A DNA stretch of 64,000 nucleotides from Halobacillus andaensis (GTDB lineage Bacteria > Bacillota > Bacilli > Bacillales > Halobacillaceae), in contig NZ_BMEL01000001.1 in assembly GCF_014636475.1 (NCBI RefSeq), positions 1 through 64,000 of the forward strand, in the 5' to 3' direction. The notes under the pieces were generated by a model. That model made no database searches and was not told where the DNA came from. It was given only the letters and a program-made list of their open reading frames with translations. Below, piece by piece: positions 35,009 through 43,323 of this stretch. A program made the translations under genes and the position numbers. The number at the start of each line of letters is the position of its first letter. Positions within the stretch are counted from its first letter, which is position 1.

Positions 35009-38000
35009 TCAATCTTCAGTGGCTTCGGAATTATCACCGTCGGAATCATCACCGTCGGAATCATCACCGTCGGAATCATCAGCGCCGGAATCATCACCGC
35101 CGGAATTATCACCGCCGGAATTATCACCACCGGAATCATCACCACCGGAATCATCAGCGCCGGAATCATCAGCGCCGGAATCATCACCGCCGGAGTCATC
35201 ACCACCGGAATCATTACCACCGGAATCATTACCACCGGAGTCATCACCACCGGAGTCATCACCACCGGAGTCATCACCGCCGGAGTCATTACCACCGGAA
35301 TCATCACCACCGGAGTCATTACCGCCGGAGTCATCACCGCCGGAGTCATCACCGCCGGAATCATCACCACCGGAGTCATCACCGCCAGAGTCACCACTAC
35401 TGGACTCATTACTGCTGGAATCGTCTCCGCTAGTACTGTTTTCATCTGAATTATCACGGTCAGAATTATTTTGCTCTGACTCCCCTGGATTACCAACTTC
35501 AGTGGTGGAGGAGAGACTGGATGATTCTCCGAAATAATCTACAGCGCGGACGGCGTAGATCCCATCGTCACCAGAAAAGTCATAGCTTGTACCTCTCGTA
35601 CTTCCAATTCGTGAGAACGATCCATTTGGTGAGGAGGCACGATATACTCGATAACCAACAACATCATCACTTGAAGATTCAGACCAACTAATGGTGGAAG
35701 AATTAGCTGATACTGAGCCAGGAGCAGCTGGGCTTTCTCCATCATTCTCTACTTCATCACTCGATGCATTCGAACCTTCACCAGAAGGGAGAGCTACATT
35801 GTCCCAAGCATCTGAATCTGGTATTAAATGGTCTAGAGTTTCAGAATTATCGTAGTCATTTTCTTCAAGGAAATCAGGCTTTATAACTACTCCGCCACCT
35901 TCATCAATAATAAATTCACTTGGTGTATTATCACCTGCAGGATAAATATCTCCTTTTATCTCAACAAAGTCTCCATCCATTAAGCTGTCATCTTCTTCAG
36001 AAGGAGCAAAGTCAGAAATATACATATCACTCTTAGACAGCCCTACTGATTCACATAAATCAGTAGCTAACAGCCCGGAAGTTTCACAATACGAACGTGT
36101 AACAATTCCATCGGGTTGTTCGAAATCTCCCTCAGGAATCATAAGGTCAGGCCTTACTTCTGATACTGCATTTACGATTTGAGCCCACAAATCTGTATTT
36201 CTTCTGCTATACCCATCACGGCTTAATTGTTCTTGGAAGTCATACCCCATCCATGAACTCATGGTAACGTTAGGATTCGTGGCAACAAACCACGCATCTT
36301 TATAGTTTTGCGATGTACCAGTCTTACCTGCCCAGTCTACACCAGGATTAGACAGGCGTCCTGGAACAGAGGAGGCCGTACCGGAGTCCAGTACATCCCG
36401 CATCATATCAAGCGTCAAATAGGTTGATTGAGGACTAAAAACTTCCTCTTCTTCCGTCTCATGTTCGTAAAAGGTGTCGCCTTCTTTTGTTTCTATTTTT
36501 TCAATTATATAAGCATCAACGAACTTACCATCGTTACCAAAAGTTGCATAAGCATTGGTGTTTTCTTCAACCGTAATTTCTGCTGAACCTAAAACTAACG
36601 ATGGATTGGTGTACTGGTCATTGTTTAGCGATGTAATCCCCATTTTATCTAAATAATTCTCGGCAGGATTCTCATCAATAATTTGCATATAAGCTTGAAC
36701 AGCTGGGACGTTAGAGGATTCGGTTAATGCTTGGCGAGCCGATGTAAAGCCTCCATAACCACCCCCGTAGTTATTAACATCCCCACCACCAGGGTATTCA
36801 TAAGGCACATTAGCAAAAACAGAGCCGGGGTGTATCTCTCCCATATCAATGCCAGGACCATAACCTACTAATGGTTTCATTGTACTACCGGGAGAACGTT
36901 TTGCTTGAGTAGCATGATTTAACTCTTGTTGATCAAAGTCACGTCCTCCAATAAAACCGATAATTTTCCCTGTGGAGTTTTCAATAAGTGTGCTACCTAC
37001 TTGTACGGGAATTTGAGTATCGACGAGTTCGCCTTCTTCATTTTGAACCGAGACCGTTCGGTCGGCTCCATAATTATTGTAATTATCTTTAACTTCTTGC
37101 ATGACGTCATAAACTTCTTTGTCTACAGTTGTGTGAATTTTGTACCCGCCTGAACTTAACTGGCGTTCAGCTAAAGTGCTGTACTCATCTGCTAATTCTT
37201 CATCTTCTTCTAGGTCTTCTAAAGAGTCTCCATTTTCCTTGGCGAGCTGCTCAATCATAATATCTTTTGCCCGCTTATGAATCTCATCGGTTAAATAAGG
37301 ATATTCATCTCTTGATTTACTAGTTGGTTCTGCTAAACTTTCAACTAAGTCAAACTCAAGGGCTTCTTCATATTCTTCATCCGAGATGTAGTCTGCATCA
37401 TGCATACGACTTAATACATCTTCCATACGATTCAAACCAGCTTGAAGTTCTTCTTCCGATTTAACATCGCCATTGTTTAGAAACGGAGTATAGCTAAAAG
37501 GGTTTTGAGGGAGGCCTGCAATAAAAGCAGCTTGAGGTATGGTTAGCTCCTCGGGAGTTACTCCAAATATTCCTTCAGCTGCTGTTTGAGCACCTGCTAT
37601 GTTATCTCCATTCGAATTTCGACCAAACGGCACGATATTTAAATAGGCTTCCAAAATATCGTCTTTTTCAAAAAACTTTTCAACTCGCATAGCTATAAGT
37701 ATTTCCTTTGCTTTACGCTCAAAAGATACTTCATTTGTTAAGATTTGATTTTTGACAATTTGCTGGGTAAGTGTACTCCCTCCGGTTTTAACCGAAGAGT
37801 TAGTTGCTTCTTGTACGATCGCGCGAAGCACGGCTTTAGGGACTACCCCATCATGTGTATTAAAATATTCGTCTTCAGTAGCAATCACTGCATTAGTTAA
37901 ATTATCACTAACATCACTAAGTGCTACTTCATCTCGGTAAAGGTCTGTTTGCACATCACCGAGCAGCTCTTCATTGGCGAAATACACTTCAGAGGTTTCT

Positions 38001-38248
38001 TCGTAGTTGTAAATTTCTTCAGCCATGTCAGCCTGGCTTCTTGTTGGTTCATCTTTGACTAGAGAAGCAAAATATCCTGCTCCAACGCCTCCGGCAAAAA
38101 ATAAACCTATAATACCTATAATGATAAAGAATAAGATCACATTCCAGGCTACTTCATATCCGATTCTACTGTTCTTTTGGATTTTGCCACTTTGCCATAG
38201 TGACTTCCAATCCACTTTATTTCGATCATTTTTTGGGTTGTTTGTCAT
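35009..38248 (-). CDS. class A penicillin-binding protein with FN3 domain and acidic repeat tail
   Basis: A ~1079-residue bifunctional peptidoglycan synthase. One N-terminal membrane helix (~residues 34-60) is followed by a GT51 glycosyltransferase (ATEDEYFNTHDGVVPKA; KTGGSTLTQQIVKN), then a transpeptidase with STMK (Ser455), SSN in LTESSNVPA, and KTGTS (Lys642). Residues ~840-922 are a fibronectin type III domain (SWSESSSDDVVGYRVYRA). Residues 954-1073 are 24 pentapeptides of the SGGDD type, very acidic. AGGAGG precedes the ATG at 38248; an earlier ATG is unlikely. PBP1A-like; the exact orthologue is not clear. Located where acsA stands in B. subtilis. Confidence 0.93.
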   Translation of the reverse strand: MTNNPKNDRNKVDWKSLWQSGKIQKNSRIGYEVAWNVILFFIIIGIIGLFFAGGVGAGYFASLVKDEPTRSQADMAEEIYNYEETSEVYFANEELLGDVQTDLYRDEVALSDVSDNLTNAVIATEDEYFNTHDGVVPKAVLRAIVQEATNSSVKTGGSTLTQQIVKNQILTNEVSFERKAKEILIAMRVEKFFEKDDILEAYLNIVPFGRNSNGDNIAGAQTAAEGIFGVTPEELTIPQAAFIAGLPQNPFSYTPFLNNGDVKSEEELQAGLNRMEDVLSRMHDADYISDEEYEEALEFDLVESLAEPTSKSRDEYPYLTDEIHKRAKDIMIEQLAKENGDSLEDLEEDEELADEYSTLAERQLSSGGYKIHTTVDKEVYDVMQEVKDNYNNYGADRTVSVQNEEGELVDTQIPVQVGSTLIENSTGKIIGFIGGRDFDQQELNHATQAKRSPGSTMKPLVGYGPGIDMGEIHPGSVFANVPYEYPGGGDVNNYGGGYGGFTSARQALTESSNVPAVQAYMQIIDENPAENYLDKMGITSLNNDQYTNPSLVLGSAEITVEENTNAYATFGNDGKFVDAYIIEKIETKEGDTFYEHETEEEEVFSPQSTYLTLDMMRDVLDSGTASSVPGRLSNPGVDWAGKTGTSQNYKDAWFVATNPNVTMSSWMGYDFQEQLSRDGYSRRNTDLWAQIVNAVSEVRPDLMIPEGDFEQPDGIVTRSYCETSGLLATDLCESVGLSKSDMYISDFAPSEEDDSLMDGDFVEIKGDIYPAGDNTPSEFIIDEGGGVVIKPDFLEENDYDNSETLDHLIPDSDAWDNVALPSGEGSNASSDEVENDGESPAAPGSVSANSSTISWSESSSDDVVGYRVYRASSPNGSFSRIGSTRGTSYDFSGDDGIYAVRAVDYFGESSSLSSTTEVGNPGESEQNNSDRDNSDENSTSGDDSSSNESSSGDSGGDDSGGDDSGGDDSGGDDSGGNDSGGDDSGGNDSGGDDSGGDDSGGDDSGGNDSGGNDSGGDDSGGDDSGADDSGADDSGGDDSGGDNSGGDNSGGDDSGADDSDGDDSDGDDSDGDNSEATED
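35030..35389 (-). repeat. 24 tandem 15-bp repeats coding SGGDD in the PBP C-terminus
   Basis: A 360-bp array of 15-bp units, each coding a pentapeptide SGGDD or a variant (SGGND, SGADD, SGGDN, SDGDD). All changes keep the frame. Variant units are grouped (SDGDD at the C-terminal end), which suggests slippage. The repeat produces long false open frames on other strands and frames. Confidence 0.96.
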
Positions 38249-38374
38249 TGCAAAACCTCCTAAATTCCACACTATATTATAACATACCCCATGGCTTACG
38301 GACATGGTTCGATATAAAAATCTGTTGCTTTTTAAAAAGGATTGTGCTAATAATAAAATACAGTTTAAGATGGA

Positions 38375-38596
38375 GCGATGAATGATTGCAGTAGATAACT
38401 ATTCCCTGTTATAGAGAGCTGACGGCTGGTGAGAGTTGGCACACATTAGTTATTGAATTACGGTCTGGAGCAATCTTCTGGTGTGAATCAGAAGACGGTG
38501 TTATACCGTTATCAAGTAGAGTGGCATAGGTTTATCTATGCAATCAGGGTGGTACCGCGACAAGACCTCGTCCCTTTCTAGGGAGAGGTCTTTTTT
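38375..38596 (+). ncRNA. T-box leader (tyrosine) of tyrS
   Basis: A tRNA-sensing leader. The AG-rich stem I elements AGAGAGCTGACGGCTGGTGA (38412 on) precede the specifier region with TAC (38459-38461), a Tyr codon, in GAATTACGG. The T-box sequence AGGGTGGTACCGCG is at 38546-38559, and the terminator AAGACCTC/GAGGTCTT with T6 ends at 38596. Uncharged tRNA-Tyr should stabilise the antiterminator and turn on tyrS. The start of the leader is approximate. Confidence 0.95.
38562..38596 (+). terminator. T-box-controlled terminator of tyrS leader
   Basis: AAGACCTCGTCCC pairs with GGGAGAGGTCTT (one bulge), followed by six T. Its 5' side overlaps the antiterminator partner region of the T-box. Confidence 0.93.
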
Positions 38597-38630
38597 GTAT
38601 GAAAAAAGTGATGAAGGAGTGCTTAGGAAA

Positions 38631-39902
38631 ATGGATATTTTACAGGATTTAGAAAAAAGAGGGTTAGTCAATCAAATAACAGATGAAGAAGGTTTGAGAA
38701 AACATTTATCAGAGAATCAAGTCACTCTTTACTGTGGATTTGATCCAACAGGGGATAGCTTGCATATTGGTCACTTATTACCAGTATTATTGCTGAAAAG
38801 GTTTCAACAGGCTGGACATCGCCCCATTGCCCTTGTTGGTGGAGGAACGGGAATGATCGGTGACCCTAGCGGTCGTTCAACGGAACGTCAGCTTAATTCT
38901 GCCGAAGTCGTTCATCACTACAGTGAAAAGCTAAAAGGCCAATTGGCAAAAATTCTAAACTTTGATCAAGGTGAAAATGCAGCAGTTGCTCGTAACAATT
39001 ACGAATGGCTTTCTGAAATGACGATTATTGATTTTCTCCGAGATACGGGAAAACACTTTGGAGTTAATTACATGCTGGCTAAAGATTCAGTTGAGTCACG
39101 CATTGAAAGCGGAATTAGCTTCACTGAATTTAGTTACATGATTCTTCAGTCGCTGGATTTTCAAAAGTTAAATGAGAAGGAGGATTGCACGCTTCAAATT
39201 GGAGGAAGCGATCAGTGGGGGAATATCACGGCTGGTTTAGAACTTATTCGTCGCGCTGCAGCTGGAGAAAAAGAGGTAGAAGCTTACGGGCTAACTATGC
39301 CTTTAATTACAAAAGCGGACGGGTCTAAATTCGGGAAAACAGCAGGAGGCGCGATTTGGCTGGACCGAGATAAAACCTCACCTTATGAATTTTACCAATT
39401 TTGGATTAATGCGGATGACCGTGATGTAATTAAGTTCCTTAATTACTTTACATTCTTAAGTCATGAAGAGATAGCTGAACTAGAGAAAGAAGTAGAAAAT
39501 CAGCCTGAGAAGAGAGTAGCACAGAAACGTTTAGCGGAAGAAATGACTAAGCTCGTTCATGATGAAGAAGCATTAACACAAGCTGAAAAAATTTCAGCCG
39601 CCTTATTTAGTGGAGACATTAAACAACTAACGGGAGCAGAGATTGAACAAGGGTTTAAAGATGTTCCTGCTTTTGACACTGACACAAAGGATGCTGCCCT
39701 TATTGAACTGCTGGTCGAGGCTGGTATATCCTCTTCTAAGCGCCAGGCTCGTGAAGATATTAAGAATGGAGCAGTTTATATCAATGGTGAGAGAAACCAG
39801 GATTTAAACCATACCATTACAAAAGAAGATCGAATAGAGGATCGCTTTACCATTATTCGTCGAGGTAAGAAGAAGTATTTCCTTGTACGCTACTCCTCAT
39901 AA
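38631..39902 (+). CDS. tyrS: tyrosyl-tRNA synthetase
   Basis: A 423-residue class I aminoacyl-tRNA synthetase. The HIGH signature is HIGHLLP (residues 45-51), the KMSKS-like loop is SKFGKTAGG (~residue 230), and GGSDQWGNI (~191) binds Tyr. Residues ~355-420 form a C-terminal S4 domain (EAGISSSKRQAREDIKNGA). I chose ATG 38631, after AAGGAG; the frame stays open upstream through the T-box terminator. Length equals B. subtilis TyrS. Confidence 0.97.
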   Translation: MDILQDLEKRGLVNQITDEEGLRKHLSENQVTLYCGFDPTGDSLHIGHLLPVLLLKRFQQAGHRPIALVGGGTGMIGDPSGRSTERQLNSAEVVHHYSEKLKGQLAKILNFDQGENAAVARNNYEWLSEMTIIDFLRDTGKHFGVNYMLAKDSVESRIESGISFTEFSYMILQSLDFQKLNEKEDCTLQIGGSDQWGNITAGLELIRRAAAGEKEVEAYGLTMPLITKADGSKFGKTAGGAIWLDRDKTSPYEFYQFWINADDRDVIKFLNYFTFLSHEEIAELEKEVENQPEKRVAQKRLAEEMTKLVHDEEALTQAEKISAALFSGDIKQLTGAEIEQGFKDVPAFDTDTKDAALIELLVEAGISSSKRQAREDIKNGAVYINGERNQDLNHTITKEDRIEDRFTIIRRGKKKYFLVRYSS

Positions 39903-39912
39903 GTGGAAAGTG

Positions 39913-39950
39913 AAAGACCGAATGTGACCATCACACTCGGTCTTTTTTTA
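39913..39950 (+). terminator. terminator after tyrS
   Basis: A 15-bp nearly perfect stem (AAAGACCGA... with ...TCGGTCTTT) and seven T. Confidence 0.92.
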
Positions 39951-40065
39951 TGTCTTTAAGTGGAAAAGGGTCAATCACAGCATGGCAACGATTAACAATT
40001 ATATTTCCTTAGATACGTGTGACAATATAAAGGCTCCGGCAAAAAAGTGTGAGGAGGATATTCAA

Positions 40066-40218
40066 ATGAAAAATAATATTCAATGGTTGCCGCTTGTAGC
40101 GTCTGTAGGAATTGGTGCAGCGACATACAGTATGATGACAGGTCAATCCAATCAGCTGACTAGTGTAGTACAGAATGCGGCTAAAATGGCTGGCGGTTTC
40201 CAACAAAACTCACAGTAA
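40066..40218 (+). CDS. 50-aa small membrane-associated protein
   Basis: A short protein with one hydrophobic, Gly/Ala-rich segment (WLPLVASVGIGAATYSMMTG, ~residues 6-25) and a polar C terminus (QNAAKMAGGFQQNSQ). GAGGAGG lies ten bases before the ATG at 40066; the frame opens earlier, but without a good site. It resembles small DUF3918/YrzQ-type proteins in layout only. Function unknown. Confidence 0.65.
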   Translation: MKNNIQWLPLVASVGIGAATYSMMTGQSNQLTSVVQNAAKMAGGFQQNSQ

Positions 40219-40254
40219 ACATGGAATCAGAGTATACTGCTGTTTGATCTCATG

Positions 40255-40293
40255 AAAAAAACCCCTCGAAGGTAAAGAACCTTTGAGGGGTTT
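40255..40293 (-). terminator. rpsD terminator
   Basis: A 14-bp stem (AAACCCCTCGAAGG with CCTTTGAGGGGTTT) with an eight-T run on the minus strand; it can also end the small gene on the plus strand. Confidence 0.9.
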
Positions 40294-40308
40294 ACTATCA
40301 TTTTTTTA

Positions 40309-40911
40309 TTAACGAGAGTAGAATTCAACGATAAGAGCTTCGTTGATTTCAGCTGGAAGTTCAGAACGCTCAGGGTAACGAGAGTAAGAACCTTCACGCT
40401 TTTCATCGTCAAAAGTAAGGTATTCAGGTACGAAGTTGTTCACTTCAACTGCTTCCTGAACGATGTCTAAGCTTTGAGACTTCTCGCGAAGACCAATAAC
40501 CTGACCAGGCTTCACACGGTAAGATGGAATGTCTACGCGACCGCCATCTACAGTTACGTGACCGTGGTTTACTAGCTGACGAGCTTGTGGGCGCGTACGA
40601 GCCAGACCTAAACGGTAAACTAGGTTATCCAGACGAGATTCAAGAAGGATCATGAAGTTCTCACCGTGAATCCCTTTCATGTTACCTGCTTCTTCGAAAA
40701 GGCGACGGAATTGACGTTCAGTCAATCCATACATAAAACGAAGCTTCTGCTTCTCTTGAAGCTGAAGTCCGAATTCAGATAGTTTTTTACGTTGGTTTGG
40801 ACCATGTTGTCCAGGAGCGTAAGGGCGCTTGTCAAGCTCCTTACCAGTTCCGCTTAAAGAAATGCCATAACGACGTGATTTTTTCCAGGTAGATCCTGTA
40901 TAACGTGCCAT
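40309..40911 (-). CDS. rpsD: 30S ribosomal protein S4
   Basis: A 200-residue primary 16S rRNA-binding protein and assembly initiator. [16 protein letters not shown] at the start, [20 protein letters not shown] (~residues 92-111) is the S4 fold signature. AAGGAGG precedes the ATG. Monocistronic with a long leader that is expected to bind S4 (autoregulation is known for B. subtilis rpsD). No Cys4 zinc motif is present at the N terminus (C- form). Confidence 0.98.
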   Translation of the reverse strand: MARYTGSTWKKSRRYGISLSGTGKELDKRPYAPGQHGPNQRKKLSEFGLQLQEKQKLRFMYGLTERQFRRLFEEAGNMKGIHGENFMILLESRLDNLVYRLGLARTRPQARQLVNHGHVTVDGGRVDIPSYRVKPGQVIGLREKSQSLDIVQEAVEVNNFVPEYLTFDDEKREGSYSRYPERSELPAEINEALIVEFYSR

Positions 40912-41094
40912 AGGTATTTCCTCCTTTTATTTTATTTTGCATAAAATAAAAACAGTGTGTTCCTGATAACGCTGCACATTTTATTTTCATGCACCATCGC
41001 TCCAGCAGCAGAGAGTTACACGATGCACCTCACGAAAGAGGAATAAAATGAAAACAGTCGCCGGTTCCACATAGGCTGCCATTTATTTTACACA
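40912..41094 (-). ncRNA. rpsD leader, probable S4 autoregulatory RNA
   Basis: A ~180-base untranslated leader between the promoter and rpsD. It has several self-complementary parts (for example ATTTTATTTTCATGCAC / ATAAAATGAAAA and CATCG...CGATG around 40992-41036). B. subtilis rpsD is repressed by S4 binding in the same place. I have not folded it fully. Confidence 0.65.
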
Positions 41095-41100
41095 AAGGCT

Positions 41101-41130
41101 ATTATATAAGATTCTTTCAGTTAAAGTCAA
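41101..41130 (-). promoter_or_regulatory. rpsD promoter
   Basis: On the minus strand TTGACT (41130-41125), 18-bp spacer, TATAAT (41106-41101). A strong sigma-A promoter, as expected for a ribosomal protein gene. Confidence 0.85.
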
Positions 41131-41140
41131 GAGGAAATGA

Positions 41141-41165
41141 AAAAAACGAGCAGGCAGGCTGCTCG
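41141..41165 (-). terminator. terminator after ytsP
   Basis: CGAGCAG pairs with CTGCTCG, followed on the minus strand by a run of T. It lies just upstream of the rpsD promoter. Confidence 0.85.
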
Positions 41166-41167
41166 CA

Positions 41168-41647
41168 TTACAAATGCTTTTCTAAGGTTCTTGCAAATTG
41201 AATGAGAGAAGATTCATCCACTTCATCAAATCGTCCTACTGAAGGACTATCAATATCTAATACACCATAAATTTCGTTATTTTTAAACAAAGGAACGACA
41301 ATTTCAGATTGGCTTGCCGCATCACAAGCAATGTGTCCTGGAAAAGCATTGACATCTTCGATTCGCTGCGTTTTACCTTCAGCTATGGCCGTTCCACAGA
41401 CACCTTTACCAGACGGGATTCTTACACACGCTGGGAGTCCTTGAAAAGGACCGAGCACTAACTCATCCTGTTTCCAAATATAAAAGCCAACCCAATTAAC
41501 ATCCTCCAAAAATTGGTTCAGTAATGCAGAGGCGTTGGATAAGTTCGCAATTTCGTCAGGTTCTCCATCTAGTAAAGCATCGAGCTGTTTAATTAATAAT
41601 TGATATTGCTCTTCTTTTGTTCCTTTATACTGTGCTGCTTGAAACAT
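41168..41647 (-). CDS. ytsP: GAF-domain free methionine-(R)-sulfoxide reductase YtsP
   Basis: A 159-residue GAF-fold protein of the fRMsr family, which reduces free Met-(R)-sulfoxide. The three cysteines of the family are present: PACVRIP, KGVCGTA and HIACD, with DVNWVGFY and FPGHIACDA as family signatures. GAGGAGG precedes the ATG. Divergent from refZ. Enzymatic role is by homology. Confidence 0.93.
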   Translation of the reverse strand: MFQAAQYKGTKEEQYQLLIKQLDALLDGEPDEIANLSNASALLNQFLEDVNWVGFYIWKQDELVLGPFQGLPACVRIPSGKGVCGTAIAEGKTQRIEDVNAFPGHIACDAASQSEIVVPLFKNNEIYGVLDIDSPSVGRFDEVDESSLIQFARTLEKHL

Positions 41648-41670
41648 AATAAAGTCCTCCTCTAATTTTT

Positions 41671-41695
41671 CGACAAGATCTTTGCTGTATTGTCG
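41671..41695 (+). promoter_or_regulatory. inverted repeat between ytsP and refZ
   Basis: CGACAA (41671-41676) and TTGTCG (41690-41695) form an interrupted inverted repeat of 25 bp in the divergent ytsP-refZ intergenic region. RefZ is known to bind its own promoter region in B. subtilis, so this is a candidate RefZ site. Confidence 0.45.
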
Positions 41696-41741
41696 GGAAT
41701 TGGTGAACGATTTTTAAAGGTATCGAGCGAAATACAACGAA

Positions 41742-41759
41742 TCCTCCATATAGGGAGGA
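41742..41759 (+). promoter_or_regulatory. hairpin covering the refZ ribosome binding site
   Basis: TCCTCC (41742-41747) pairs exactly with GGAGGA (41754-41759), which is the refZ Shine-Dalgarno sequence itself. This would hide the ribosome binding site. Confidence 0.6.
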
Positions 41760-41767
41760 ATCCAATT

Positions 41768-42373
41768 ATGAACCGTGAAATGAATACAAGGCAAAGGGTG
41801 TTGGATGTTTCTTGTAGTTTGTTTTATAGCAATGGGTTTAACGGTACTTCTGTCAGAGATATTGCCAAGAAGGCGAAAGTTAATGTTTCTTTAATTCATT
41901 ATTACTTTAAAAGTAAGCAAGGTCTGTTTGAATCTCTAGCTATTCAATACTTTGAGCCCTACTTAGAAATGCTTGAACATGAAGTAGAAGGTGAGTCTGA
42001 AACAGATTTACAACAGTTAATTAAAGGAATTCTACATTATAAACAGGTTCATTATCAACTTTCTTGTTTGGTTTATAGGGAGTTATCTTTAAATACCACC
42101 TTTGCCAAAGAAATGCTTGTGACGTATTTGGCGAAAGAGAACCATTTACTAGCTCAAATTCTTTTTGGTAAGCATACAAAATTTGAGCTTTCGTATCGAG
42201 AGAAATTAGGACTATTACAATTTAAAGGTTTATTAAATGTTCCTCATATGATGCCTCAAGAATTTGAAGGGTTATATTTATCGGAAGAATCGGTTCATCA
42301 TTTTATTCAAACGTATGCGGAGTTAATGAAAAAACAAGAGTCTGTTAAATTGAAACCTGTTACTTCACTATAA
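41768..42373 (+). CDS. refZ: TetR-family regulator of FtsZ, RefZ (YttP)
   Basis: A 201-residue DNA-binding protein. The TetR helix-turn-helix is at residues ~10-55 (RQRVLDVSCSLFYSNGFNGT, then VRDIAKKAKVNVSLIHYYF). The ligand-like domain follows. B. subtilis RefZ binds sites around the origin and helps shift FtsZ from mid-cell to the pole in sporulation. I chose ATG 41768 after GGGAGGA; the frame opens earlier at 41690. Its last 14 bases overlap the convergent hisJ. Confidence 0.88.
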   Translation: MNREMNTRQRVLDVSCSLFYSNGFNGTSVRDIAKKAKVNVSLIHYYFKSKQGLFESLAIQYFEPYLEMLEHEVEGESETDLQQLIKGILHYKQVHYQLSCLVYRELSLNTTFAKEMLVTYLAKENHLLAQILFGKHTKFELSYREKLGLLQFKGLLNVPHMMPQEFEGLYLSEESVHHFIQTYAELMKKQESVKLKPVTSL

Positions 42374-43163
42374 GGCTCTGGTTTAATTCAGAAAAACCTT
42401 GTTTTAATTGATCTGGATGATGAGCGTCTGATCCATACACTAAAAGTATATTCTTTGAAGAAGCAAGGGTTGCGATAGATAAGGGTGGGTAAGATTCAAG
42501 GCAATAAGATTTTTTTGCCCCCGCTCCATTATAATCGAGACTCATCCCTTGCTTCTTAACGGTGTCTAAAAATAGGGAAGCTAATTGATGCCAATTTTCA
42601 GGCGGGTCATATAAGAGTTGGAACTTTTTAATCAGTGTCATATGACCGATTCGGTTTGGTTTGTATGTGCCTAGATCCGCCAGCACAGATTGCTCCATTG
42701 TTTGGTAATAGAGATGGTAAAGCTCTTCTATAGAACCGGAAGCATCGACAGCTTCCTTAAACATCTCAGGGTTATAGTCAATGCAATACCATTGTCCGCC
42801 TGCTTTTAAGAAATGCACAGAAAGTATACTGTCATCTATATAAGGCCCATACTCATTTAGAAAAGATCGTATTTCATCCTCGTATCCTTTTATATAATCG
42901 ATTTCAAACCCTAACCGAATATCGATGTCGGATTCATAAGCTTTTTTTAGATGATGGATCGTTTGGATATAGTCCTCCACATCATTTAAGCGCATCGCAC
43001 TGTCTTGATTTGGTACTGGATCTATAAATGATGGAGGCAGTGGTGCATGCTCTGTAAATGTCATGGATGAATACCCTAATGTGATCGCCCTTTTAACGTA
43101 AGCTTCTAAAGGTTGTTCAGACCCATGTGGGCAATAGGGAGTATGAATATGACCATCGTTCAT
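42360..43163 (-). CDS. hisJ: histidinol-phosphatase HisJ (PHP family, YtvP)
   Basis: A 267-residue PHP-domain phosphatase that carries out the last-but-one step of histidine synthesis. Metal-binding motifs: DGHIHTPYCPHG (residues 3-14), TEHAPLP (~37-43), GFEIDYI, SVHFL (~114) and YGSDAHHP (~244-251). Length normal. AAAGGAGA precedes the ATG. Monocistronic, convergent with refZ. Confidence 0.93.
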   Translation of the reverse strand: MNDGHIHTPYCPHGSEQPLEAYVKRAITLGYSSMTFTEHAPLPPSFIDPVPNQDSAMRLNDVEDYIQTIHHLKKAYESDIDIRLGFEIDYIKGYEDEIRSFLNEYGPYIDDSILSVHFLKAGGQWYCIDYNPEMFKEAVDASGSIEELYHLYYQTMEQSVLADLGTYKPNRIGHMTLIKKFQLLYDPPENWHQLASLFLDTVKKQGMSLDYNGAGAKKSYCLESYPPLSIATLASSKNILLVYGSDAHHPDQLKQGFSELNQSLIVK

Positions 43164-43323
43164 GACGCTATTCTCCTTTCTTACTTGAATTTAATGTCAA
43201 TCTAATAATTTATTTGAAATATTTTAGCCAAATAGGTCTCTCTCATGGTATCATAATAGACAACTAAATTTAATTTTGGACGAGAGAATTTTGACCATTG
43301 TTGATTTTGTAAGGAGGCTGTCT

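Noticed and set aside
35030-35389. CRISPR-like array
   Set aside because: Units are contiguous 15-mers without spacers and code for protein; no cas genes are near.
34990-35537. Long repetitive open frames on both strands over the PBP tail
   Set aside because: They are by-products of the 15-bp repeat array; the SGGDD frame continues a complete PBP and is the real one.
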